Source: Streptomyces sennicomposti
Lineage (GTDB): Bacteria > Actinomycetota > Actinomycetes > Streptomycetales > Streptomycetaceae
DNA length: 62,301 bases
NCBI RefSeq assembly: GCF_019890635.1
Contig: NZ_JAIOAB010000043.1
Location: 1 to 62,301 of the forward strand
Direction: 5' to 3'
Part shown: in pieces, positions 50,759-57,522 of the stretch
How the letters are laid out: each line of letters begins with the position of its first letter
Position numbering within the stretch: position 1 is the stretch's first letter
Made by a program: the position numbers and the translations under genes
The notes under the pieces: model-generated
Seen by the model: the letters and a program-made list of their open reading frames with translations, nothing else
Databases searched by the model: none
Told to the model about the DNA's origin: nothing

Positions 50759-51505
50759 TCACCGCGGCTCCGGGGGCCGTTGCCGGGGCATGTTCGGGCG
50801 GGTGCCCGCCGGGGGCAGCGCGAGGCGTCCCTGCGGGCCGCCCAGGTCCGGCCGGCCGCCGCCCGCGACCGAGGACTGCAGGCCCATCGGCGCCGGGCCG
50901 ACCCGGAACTCCACCATCCAGTCCGCCGTCTCCGTGCGCACCAGCTCGGTCACGTCCTCCGAGAACCGCCGCAGCACCCCGAGGCACCGCTCGGCGGCCT
51001 CCCCGGCCGTGCCCTCGGTGGGGCCGAGGACCTCCCGGACGTTCTCCGAGGCCCAGTCGAACTGGAGCAGCTGCAGCCGCCGCTGCACCGCCTGCGCGGT
51101 CGCCACGTCCCGCATCCACCCCGAGGTCACCCCGAAGTAGCGGTCCGCCGCGACACAGGCCGCCGACACCAGCAGCGCCAGATACCCCCAGCGCGCCGCG
51201 CCGGCCAGCACCCCGGCCACATCCAGCAGCGGCAGCGCCGCCCCGGCCACCGCGCCCGCCGCCACCCCGCCCCGCAGCGCCCGCGCGCCCCGCCGCTTCC
51301 ACACCCGCTCGGACAGGTACCAGGACGCGGTCTGGAGCGCGCCCCGCTCCACCCACCGGTACAGGTCGTCCAGCCGCTGCGCGGGCTCGCCCCAGTCGCC
51401 CGGCGGGAACGGCCGGCCGGTCAGGTCGCCCGGCCGCGGCCCGGCCGCCTCCTCCCCCCGCCCGTCCCGAGGCGGACGCTCGGGCTGCATCTCCGGCTGA
51501 CCCAC
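50759..51505 (-). CDS. SLATT-domain 2TM protein
   Basis: 248 residues. A Pro/Arg-rich N-terminus precedes the SLATT core: RLDDLYRWVERGALQTASWYLSERVWKRRGARALRGG (about 45-80), two helices at about 80-102 and 106-123, and the returning helix YFGVTSGWMRDVATAQAVQRRLQLLQFDWASEN (about 123-155). SLATT (SMODS- and SLOG-associating 2TM effector) domains are predicted membrane effectors of nucleotide-dependent conflict systems. No nucleotidyltransferase or SLOG gene is nearby, so this one is an orphan in a housekeeping region. GTG 51505 has GGGAG 7 nt upstream. It ends tail to tail with the substrate-binding protein. Confidence 0.75.
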   Translation of the reverse strand: MGQPEMQPERPPRDGRGEEAAGPRPGDLTGRPFPPGDWGEPAQRLDDLYRWVERGALQTASWYLSERVWKRRGARALRGGVAAGAVAGAALPLLDVAGVLAGAARWGYLALLVSAACVAADRYFGVTSGWMRDVATAQAVQRRLQLLQFDWASENVREVLGPTEGTAGEAAERCLGVLRRFSEDVTELVRTETADWMVEFRVGPAPMGLQSSVAGGGRPDLGGPQGRLALPPAGTRPNMPRQRPPEPR

Positions 51506-51671
51506 CCGGCACTCCCTACTGATCACGGACCGTGTCGCCGGCACGCGCCGATACGACGCGCACCGCCGTGCCGGACCCCTTCCTACCGTCCGCCGGACGG
51601 CGATCGGCCGGGAAGGACGCCTTTTCCGCCCCAAAGAGGGCCGGAGCGCGGGGGAGGACGCACGGACAACT

Positions 51672-51717
51672 CACTCGAAAGAGTGGTGGGGCAGGGCCCG
51701 CCCGGACCACGTAGGCT
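51672..51717 (+). promoter_or_regulatory. Dyad and -10 box before ybaB-recR
   Basis: CACTC-GAAA-GAGTG (51672-51685) is a perfect dyad. TAGGCT at 51712-51717 is a good -10 box. Together they form a likely promoter for ybaB, recR and the DUF5063 gene. Confidence 0.5.
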
Positions 51718-51781
51718 CGTGCCAGCGGGGAATCCTCCGGACGGCCCCCGCGCAGACGCCGTACGAAAGCAGGAGCCGATC

Positions 51782-52126
51782 GTGATTCCCGGTGGTGGCC
51801 AGCCCAACATGCAGCAGCTGCTCCAGCAGGCCCAGAAGATGCAGCAGGACCTGGCGCGGGCCCAGGAGGAACTGGCGCAGACGGAGGTCGACGGGCAGGC
51901 GGGCGGCGGCCTGGTGAAGGCCACCGTCACCGGCGCCGGCGAGCTGCGCGCCCTGAAGATCGACCCGAAAGCGGTCGACCCCGAGGACACCGAGACCCTC
52001 GCCGACCTGATCGTCGCCGCGGTCCAGGCGGCCAACGAGAACGCCCAGACCCTCCAGCAGCAGAAGCTCGGCCCGCTCGCCCAGGGCCTCGGCGGCGGCA
52101 GCGGCATCCCCGGGCTGCCTTTCTAG
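51782..52126 (+). CDS. ybaB: YbaB/EbfC nucleoid-associated protein
   Basis: A 114-residue DNA-binding dimer. NMQQLLQQAQKMQQDLARAQEELAQTEVDGQAGGGLVKATVTGAGELRALKIDPKAV is the full YbaB core (a coiled helix then the central sheet), ending with a Gly-rich tail GLGGGSGIPGLPF. GTG 51782 has AGGAG 6 nt upstream. It is directly upstream of recR as in most bacteria, where the pair is usually co-transcribed and linked to recombinational repair. Confidence 0.95.
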   Translation: MIPGGGQPNMQQLLQQAQKMQQDLARAQEELAQTEVDGQAGGGLVKATVTGAGELRALKIDPKAVDPEDTETLADLIVAAVQAANENAQTLQQQKLGPLAQGLGGGSGIPGLPF

Positions 52127-52144
52127 GCCGCCCGCGGGCCACTA

Positions 52145-52212
52145 CCGTACGGAGCACGAAGCACCGGCACGGGGCCCGAAGGCGCCGTACGGAGCACGAG
52201 AGCACCGTACGG
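52145..52212 (+). repeat. Three CCGTACGG palindromes in the recR leader
   Basis: CCGTACGG occurs at 52145-52152, 52185-52192 and 52205-52212, with spacing of 40 and 20 bp. The first two are part of a longer direct repeat CCGTACGGAGCACGA. Regular spacing in a 137-bp gap suggests a repeat expansion or a protein-binding array. Confidence 0.65.
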
Positions 52213-52263
52213 ACCGAGTACCGAAACGAAACGACGACGACACGCAGGAAGGACGGCGACCCG

Positions 52264-52863
52264 GTGTACGAAGGCGTGGTCCAGGACCTCATCGACGAGC
52301 TGGGGCGGCTGCCCGGCGTCGGTCCCAAGAGCGCGCAGCGGATCGCCTTCCACATCCTCCAGGCGGAGCCGACGGACGTGCGGCGCCTCGCCCAGGCCCT
52401 GATGGAGGTCAAGGCGAAGGTCCGCTTCTGCGCGGTCTGCGGCAACGTCGCGCAGGAGGAGCTGTGCGGCATCTGCCGCGACAGCCGCCGCGACCAGTCC
52501 GTCATCTGCGTGGTGGAGGAGCCCAAGGACGTCGTCGCCATCGAGCGCACCCGCGAGTTCCGCGGCCGCTACCACGTGCTCGGCGGCGCGATCAGCCCCA
52601 TCGAGGGCGTCGGCCCGGACGACCTGCGCATCCGCGAGCTGCTGGCGCGGCTCGCGGACGGCACGGTCACCGAGCTGATCCTGGCCACGGACCCGAACCT
52701 GGAGGGCGAGGCCACGGCGACGTACCTCGCCCGCATGATCAAGCCCATGGGCCTGAAGGTCACCCGCCTGGCCAGCGGCCTCCCGGTGGGTGGCGACCTG
52801 GAGTACGCGGACGAGGTGACCCTCGGCCGCGCCTTCGAGGGGAGACGACTCCTAGATGTCTGA
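52264..52863 (+). CDS. recR: Recombination mediator RecR
   Basis: A 199-residue RecF-pathway protein that helps load RecA at gaps. The helix-hairpin-helix is LGRLPGVGPKSAQRIAFHIL (about 11-30). The zinc finger is C-AVC-GNVAQEELCGIC (about 57-72). The Toprim domain is VICVVEEPKDVVAIERT and GAISPIEGVGPDDLRIRELLARL. GTG 52264 is 11 nt downstream of GGAAGGA. It overlaps the next gene by 8 nt. Confidence 0.96.
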   Translation: MYEGVVQDLIDELGRLPGVGPKSAQRIAFHILQAEPTDVRRLAQALMEVKAKVRFCAVCGNVAQEELCGICRDSRRDQSVICVVEEPKDVVAIERTREFRGRYHVLGGAISPIEGVGPDDLRIRELLARLADGTVTELILATDPNLEGEATATYLARMIKPMGLKVTRLASGLPVGGDLEYADEVTLGRAFEGRRLLDV

Positions 52864-53515
52864 CGCCACGCTGCACGCGACGAGCCAGAACCCGGACGAC
52901 TTCGCGGTCCAGATCGCCGACCAGATCGAGAGCTTCCTGGTCGCGGTGACGGAGGTCGCCAAGGGCGACGAGCCCGACTCGGCGGTGCCCTTCCTGCTGC
53001 TGGAGGTCTCCCAGCTGCTGCTGGCCGGCGGCCGGCTCGGCGCGCACGAGGACATCGTCCCCGACGAGCGCTACGAGCCCGATCCCGGCCCGGAGCAGGA
53101 CGTGGACATCCTCCGCGAGAACCTCGCCCGGCTGCTGGAGCCGATCGACGTCTACTCCGAGGTCTTCGACCCCTACGAGCCGCGCCGCGCCCCGGTGCCC
53201 GCCCGGATCTCCGACGACCTCGCCGACGTCGTCGCCGACCTGCGCCACGGCATGGTCCACTACCGCGCCGGCCGCACCACGGAGGCCCTGTGGTGGTGGC
53301 AGTTCTCCTACTTCTCCAACTGGGGCGGGACCGCGTCGGCGGCCCTGCGCGCCCTCCAGTCGCTGGTCGCCCACGTCCGCCTCAACCAGCCGCTGGCCGA
53401 GCTGGACGGCCTGGACACCGACCAGGGCATGGGCGACGAGACCCTGGAGTTCGAGGCCGGCCAGGTGATGGCGCAGGAGATCGCGGGACCGCTGGGACTG
53501 CACGGGGCGTCCTGA
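52856..53515 (+). CDS. DUF5063 family protein
   Basis: A 219-residue soluble helical protein. It shows FAVQIADQIESFLVAVTEVAKGDEPDSAVPFLLLEVSQLLLAGGRLGA, a conserved WWWQFSYFSNWGGTASAALRALQSLVAHVRL and an acidic centre. I recognise it as the DUF5063 family found beside recR in actinomycetes. The function is unknown; the 8-nt overlap with recR suggests co-translation and a possible repair-linked role. Confidence 0.85.
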   Translation: MSDATLHATSQNPDDFAVQIADQIESFLVAVTEVAKGDEPDSAVPFLLLEVSQLLLAGGRLGAHEDIVPDERYEPDPGPEQDVDILRENLARLLEPIDVYSEVFDPYEPRRAPVPARISDDLADVVADLRHGMVHYRAGRTTEALWWWQFSYFSNWGGTASAALRALQSLVAHVRLNQPLAELDGLDTDQGMGDETLEFEAGQVMAQEIAGPLGLHGAS

Positions 53516-53680
53516 CGCACGCGGCCGGGGCCGCAGGGGACGTCCGGCATGTCCCCGTCGCCCTGTGACCCCGCCCACGTTCCGAGTGACGTACCGCCCC
53601 GTGGGCATGAGCCGTCCTGGTGATCGGACGTCCGGCATCTCACGATGCGACATCGCGAAGGGGCGATTTCGGACGCTCGA

Positions 53681-53686
53681 TAGACT
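53681..53686 (+). promoter_or_regulatory. Likely -10 box for lysC
   Basis: TAGACT at 53681-53686 lies in an AT-richer stretch after the recR operon, giving a leader of about 55 nt with GCGATA and AGGAG before GTG 53747. Confidence 0.4.
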
Positions 53687-53746
53687 GAGCCGACCGCACC
53701 CGCATATGCGTAAGTGCGATACACACGGACTGAGCGAGGAGCGCAC

Positions 53747-55024
53747 GTGGGCCTTGTCGTGCAGAAGTACGGAGGCTCCTCCGTAGCCGATGCCGAGGGC
53801 ATCAAGCGCGTCGCCAAGCGGATCGTGGAAGCGAAGAAGAACGGCAACGATGTTGTCGTCGTCGTTTCCGCGATGGGCGACACGACGGACGAGCTGATCG
53901 ATCTCGCCGAGCAGGTATCCCCGATGCCTGCCGGGCGCGAGCTCGACATGCTGCTGACCGCCGGAGAGCGGATCTCCATGGCCCTGCTGGCCATGGCGAT
54001 CAAGAACCTGGGGCACAAGGCCCAGTCGTTCACCGGCAGCCAGGCAGGTGTCATCACCGACTCGGTCCACAACAAAGCCCGGATCATCGATGTCACGCCG
54101 GGCCGCATCCGGACCGCGCTGGACGAGGGCAACATCGCCATCGTCGCCGGTTTCCAGGGCGTCAGCCAGGACAAGAAGGACATCACCACGCTGGGGCGCG
54201 GCGGCTCCGACACCACCGCCGTGGCGCTCGCCGCCGCCCTCGACGCCGAGGTGTGCGAGATCTACACCGACGTGGACGGCGTGTTCACCGCCGACCCGCG
54301 GGTGGTGAAGAAGGCGAAGAAGATCGACTGGATCTCCTTCGAGGACATGCTGGAGCTCGCCGCCTCGGGCTCCAAGGTGCTGCTCCACCGCTGCGTGGAG
54401 TACGCCCGGCGGTACAACATCCCGATCCACGTGCGCTCGTCCTTCAGCGGACTGCAGGGCACCTGGGTCAGCAGCGAGCCGATCGAGCAAGGGGACAAGC
54501 AGGTGGAGCAGGCCATCATCTCCGGTGTCGCGCACGACACCTCCGAGGCCAAGATCACGGTCGTCGGCGTCCCCGACAAGCCGGGCGAGGCCGCCTCCAT
54601 CTTCCGCACGATCGCCGACGCCGAGATCAACATCGACATGGTCGTGCAGAACGTCTCCGCCGCCTCCACCGGGCTGACGGACATCTCCTTCACGCTGCCC
54701 AAGGCCGAGGGCCGCAAGGCCATCGACGCGCTGGAGAAGAACCGTTCCGGTATCGGCTTCGACTCCCTGCGCTACGACGACCAGATCGGCAAGATCTCGC
54801 TGGTCGGCGCGGGTATGAAGACCAACCCGGGCGTGACCGCCGACTTCTTCACCGCGCTGTCCGACGCGGGCGTGAACATCGAGCTGATCTCGACCTCCGA
54901 GATCCGCATCTCGGTGGTCACCCGCAAGGACGACGTCGCCGAGGCCGTCCGCGCCGTGCACACCGCCTTCGGGCTCGACTCCGAGAGCGACGAGGCCGTC
55001 GTCTACGGCGGCACCGGGCGATGA
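53747..55024 (+). CDS. lysC: Aspartate kinase (alpha subunit)
   Basis: A 425-residue enzyme. It phosphorylates aspartate, the entry step to lysine, diaminopimelate, threonine and methionine. The N-terminus VQKYGGSSVADAEGIKRVAKRI, the nucleotide/aspartate pocket (TTLGRGGSDTTAVALAAAL) and YTDVDGVFTADPRVV are all canonical. Two ACT domains (about 265-425) sense lysine and threonine (SEAKITVVGVPDKPGEAASIFRTIADAEINIDMVVQNVS). GTG 53747 has AGGAG 5 nt upstream. It is followed after 25 nt by asd, as in other actinomycetes. Confidence 0.96.
   Translation: MGLVVQKYGGSSVADAEGIKRVAKRIVEAKKNGNDVVVVVSAMGDTTDELIDLAEQVSPMPAGRELDMLLTAGERISMALLAMAIKNLGHKAQSFTGSQAGVITDSVHNKARIIDVTPGRIRTALDEGNIAIVAGFQGVSQDKKDITTLGRGGSDTTAVALAAALDAEVCEIYTDVDGVFTADPRVVKKAKKIDWISFEDMLELAASGSKVLLHRCVEYARRYNIPIHVRSSFSGLQGTWVSSEPIEQGDKQVEQAIISGVAHDTSEAKITVVGVPDKPGEAASIFRTIADAEINIDMVVQNVSAASTGLTDISFTLPKAEGRKAIDALEKNRSGIGFDSLRYDDQIGKISLVGAGMKTNPGVTADFFTALSDAGVNIELISTSEIRISVVTRKDDVAEAVRAVHTAFGLDSESDEAVVYGGTGR
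54503..55024 (+). CDS. Probable internal in-frame start for aspartate kinase beta subunit
   Basis: GTG 54503 is in frame with lysC (residue 253), is preceded by AAGGGGA with 7-nt spacing, and would give a 173-residue product made of the ACT domains. Corynebacterium glutamicum and some other actinomycetes make such a beta subunit from an equivalent internal start that begins with a similar sequence (VEQAIISGVAHDTSEAK here). The alpha2-beta2 arrangement is established in that genus and inferred here. Confidence 0.55.
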   Translation: MEQAIISGVAHDTSEAKITVVGVPDKPGEAASIFRTIADAEINIDMVVQNVSAASTGLTDISFTLPKAEGRKAIDALEKNRSGIGFDSLRYDDQIGKISLVGAGMKTNPGVTADFFTALSDAGVNIELISTSEIRISVVTRKDDVAEAVRAVHTAFGLDSESDEAVVYGGTGR

Positions 55025-55049
55025 CCCAGCGGCGCGGGTGCGGGGCGCG

Positions 55050-56102
55050 ATGACCGGCCGACCGACGCTCGCGGTCGTGGGCGCGACCGGGACCGTCGGC
55101 ACGGTACTGCTCCGGATCCTGTCCCAGCGCGCGGACGTCTGGGGCGAGATCCGCCTGCTCGCCTCCCCGCGCTCGGCCGGCCGCAAGCTGGCCGTGCGCG
55201 GGGAGCAGGTCGAGGTCGTGGCGCTGAGCGAGGAGGCGCTGGACGGGGTGGACATCGCCCTGTTCGACGTCCCCGACGAGGTCGCCGCCCGCTGGGCGCC
55301 CGTCGCGGTCGCCAAGGGCGCGGTCGTCGTGGACAGCTCCGGCGCCTTCCGCACCGACCCCGAGGTGCCGCTCGTGGTGCCCGAGGTCAACGCCCACGCG
55401 GTACGGCGCCGGCCGCGCGGCATCGTCTCCAGCCCCGGCTGCACCACGCTCACCATGATCGTCGCCCTGGGCGCGCTGCACGCCGAGTTCGGCCTGCGCG
55501 AGCTGGTCGTCTCCTCGTACCAGGCGGTGAGCGGCGCGGGCCAGGCGGGCGTGGCGGCGCTGCGCCGGCAGCTGTCCCTGGTCGCCGGCACCGAGCTGGG
55601 CACCGCCCCCGGCGACGTACGGCGCGCGGTGGGCGACGACACCGGCCCCTTCCCGGACCCGGTGGCGCTGAACGTCGTGCCGTGGGCCGGTTCGCTGCGC
55701 GAGGAGGGCTGGTCGTCGCAGGAACTGGACGTGCGCGAGGAGACCCGCAAGGTCCTCGGCCTGCCCCGGCTGCCGGTCGCGGTGACCTGCGTCCGCGTCC
55801 CCGTGATCACCACCCACTCCCTCACCGTGCACGCCCGCTTCGAGGACGAGGTGACGGTGGACCGCACCCGCGAGATCCTCGCCACGGCCCCCGGCGTGGT
55901 CCTGTGCGACGACCCGGCGGCGGGCGAGTTCCCCACCCCCGCGGACGTGGTCGGCACCGACCCGACCTGGGTGGGCCGGGTCCGCCGCGCCCTGGACGAC
56001 CCCACGGCCCTGGACCTCTTCCTCTGCGCCGACAACCTCCGCAAGGGCGCGGCCCTGAACACGGCCCAGATCGCGGAACTGGTGGCGACGGAACGGGACT
56101 GA
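55050..56102 (+). CDS. asd: Aspartate-semialdehyde dehydrogenase
   Basis: A 350-residue NADP enzyme. It reduces aspartyl phosphate to the semialdehyde, the step after LysC. The dinucleotide loop is VVGATGTVGTVLLRIL (about 9-24). The catalytic Cys is in GIVSSPGCTTLTM (about 127-139). ITTHSLTVHARFEDEVT carries the active His. PEVPLVVPEVN and NVVPWAGSLREEGWSSQE are typical. The subtype has a shortened FPDPVALN region. ATG 55050 is weak in Shine-Dalgarno; GTG 55038 is the alternative. Translational coupling to lysC is likely. Confidence 0.92.
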   Translation: MTGRPTLAVVGATGTVGTVLLRILSQRADVWGEIRLLASPRSAGRKLAVRGEQVEVVALSEEALDGVDIALFDVPDEVAARWAPVAVAKGAVVVDSSGAFRTDPEVPLVVPEVNAHAVRRRPRGIVSSPGCTTLTMIVALGALHAEFGLRELVVSSYQAVSGAGQAGVAALRRQLSLVAGTELGTAPGDVRRAVGDDTGPFPDPVALNVVPWAGSLREEGWSSQELDVREETRKVLGLPRLPVAVTCVRVPVITTHSLTVHARFEDEVTVDRTREILATAPGVVLCDDPAAGEFPTPADVVGTDPTWVGRVRRALDDPTALDLFLCADNLRKGAALNTAQIAELVATERD

Positions 56103-56180
56103 GGCGGGTGCCGGCCGCTGGGTCGGGCCGCCTCGCTTCTTCGGGCGGGGTGCCCGGCGGGCCGCCTCGCTTCTTCGGGC

Positions 56181-56370
56181 GCGGTCCGTGCGTGGGGTGC
56201 TTCTCCGGGCGCGGCCCGTACGCGGAGTGTCTTCTCTGGGCGCGGTCCGTGCGCGGAGTGTCTTCTCTGGGCGTGGTCCGGACTCGGGGTGCTTCTCCGG
56301 GCGCGGCTCGGACGCGGCCCGGACGCGGGTGCCTTCTTCGGGCGCGGCCCGGACGCTGGGTGCCGGTCGT
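56181..56370. repeat. 30-bp minisatellite, about five to six degenerate copies
   Basis: Units resemble GCGGTCCGTGCG-[T/C]GG[G/A]GTG-[C/T]CTTCTC[C/T]GGGC. The first begins at 56181 and the second at 56211, and they run to about 56370. The repeat follows the asd stop and is intergenic. Confidence 0.7.
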
Positions 56371-56536
56371 GCCGCCACCGCGGGGTCCGGCGCGGGCGCG
56401 CGTACGGCCCGCCACCCCCGTCGCCCCGCGTCCCGGGGCCGAAAGACCCTGGCCAACGGGCCGTTCCTTTGTAGGATCTTCGTAAGTGCATGTGGTCCGG
56501 CCAATGGTTCGCCACCACTTGAACCGTGCCGCCCCG

Positions 56537-56667
56537 GCGTCCGAAGATTTCCTTCCCCGCCCTCCGCAACCACGCGGACGGCGGGGAGCGTCTTTGCGGA
56601 CGCCCTCCGGGGGGCGTGGGGACGCCGAGGGGCGCGGGGGCGCCCCTGTCAGTCGACGACACAGGGG
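56537..56667 (+). promoter_or_regulatory. Structured leader with mutually exclusive hairpins
   Basis: Blocks GCGTCCG, AAGA, CCCCGCC and CCGC (56537-56567) pair in order with GCGG, GGCGGGG, TCTT and CGGACGC (56574-56603). Further on, AGGGGCGC (56628-56635) pairs with GCGCCCCT (56640-56647). The CCCCTGT part of that arm (56643-56649) can instead pair with ACAGGGG (56661-56667). The last arm is followed by GAAGAGCGGG, a ribosome-binding-like sequence before ATG 56681. Confidence 0.45.
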
Positions 56668-56805
56668 AAGAGCGGGACGCATGAGGGCATGTGGGGCACC
56701 GTCCGAGGTGCCGCCCGGCGCGGGAACGTGGCCGGCCGCGCCGCCCGGCGCGAAAGTGACGCCCGGCACGTACAACCCCCGAGGGGGTGCGCGTGTCCAA
56801 CTGGC

Positions 56806-57522
56806 GTGGCAGAGGTACTCGACTTGTCCCCCAGGCTCTTCGAGCCGGGGGTGTCCCCGGCGGCGGCCGGCGGCGCCGTTCTGCGCCCGCCCCGCACGCC
56901 GCTCGGACCGCGCATGCCCCGCATGCCCGGCCCGGCCGGCGGCATGCCGGTGATCGCACCCATGCCCGCCGCGCGGCCCGCCCGCATACCCAGTCAGCGT
57001 GACGGCGCCGCGGAGGACACCGCCGCGGCCGGCACCACCGTCGACCACCTCACCGAGACCTACCGCGCCCACTACCGCAGCCTGCTCGGCCTGGCCGCGC
57101 TGCTCCTGGACGACACCGCCTCCTGCGAGGACGTCGTGCAGGAGGCGTTCATCCGCGTCCACTCCGCCCGCCGACGCGTCCGCGACCCCGAGAAGACCCT
57201 CGCCTACCTCCGTCAGACGGTCGTCAACCTCTCCCGCTCGGCCCTGCGCCGCCGCATCCTCGGCCTCAAGCTGCTGTCCAAGCCGATGCCGGACATGGCC
57301 AGCGCCGAGGAGGGCGCCTACGACCAGCTGGAGCGCGACTCCTTGATCCAGGCGATGAAGGGTCTCCAGCGCCGCCAGCGCGAGGTGCTGGTGCTGCGCT
57401 ACTTCGCGGACATGACCGAGGCCCAGGTCGCCGAGACCCTCGGCATATCGCTCGGCTCCGTCAAGGCGTACGGCTCGCGCGGCATCGCAGCGCTCCGGAT
57501 CGCCATGGGGGCGCGGACATGA
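56806..57522 (+). CDS. ECF-type RNA polymerase sigma factor
   Basis: 238 residues. A Pro/Arg-rich N-terminal 80 residues (RMPRMPGPAGGMPVIAPMPAARPAR) is followed by sigma region 2 (HLTETYRAHYRSLLGLAALLLDDTASCEDVVQEAFIRVHSA, then LAYLRQTVVNLSRSALRRR) and region 4 (AMKGLQRRQREVLVLRYFADMTEAQVAETLGISLGSVKAYGSRGIAALR). It fits the SigE-family ECF group of Streptomyces. GTG 56806 (VAEVLDLSPRLFEPG) is preferred; ATG 56689 is in frame and upstream. The next gene overlaps by 4 nt and encodes a membrane protein, so an anti-sigma partner is likely. Confidence 0.86.
   Translation: MAEVLDLSPRLFEPGVSPAAAGGAVLRPPRTPLGPRMPRMPGPAGGMPVIAPMPAARPARIPSQRDGAAEDTAAAGTTVDHLTETYRAHYRSLLGLAALLLDDTASCEDVVQEAFIRVHSARRRVRDPEKTLAYLRQTVVNLSRSALRRRILGLKLLSKPMPDMASAEEGAYDQLERDSLIQAMKGLQRRQREVLVLRYFADMTEAQVAETLGISLGSVKAYGSRGIAALRIAMGART

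Larger units (their letters stand above)
56103..56805. other. Long leader region before the ECF sigma factor
   Basis: About 700 nt without a convincing gene. 56181-56370 is a 30-bp minisatellite. TAGGAT at 56472-56477 is a candidate -10 box. 56537-56603 is a long imperfect hairpin, and 56628-56667 holds two hairpins that cannot form together. A short open frame from ATG 56681 in another frame overlaps the sigma start and could be a leader peptide, but it shows no family features. Confidence 0.5.

Noticed and set aside
56681..56953. Open frame from ATG 56681 overlapping the sigma factor start
   Set aside because: It has a plausible ribosome binding site but no family features and a Pro/Arg-rich shadow composition. 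It is kept only as a possible leader peptide.
52760..56959. Very long minus-strand open frame (about 1400 codons) opposite recR, lysC and asd
   Set aside because: It is antisense to well-identified genes with canonical motifs. Long antisense frames are a by-product of GC-rich codon usage. It shows no family features.
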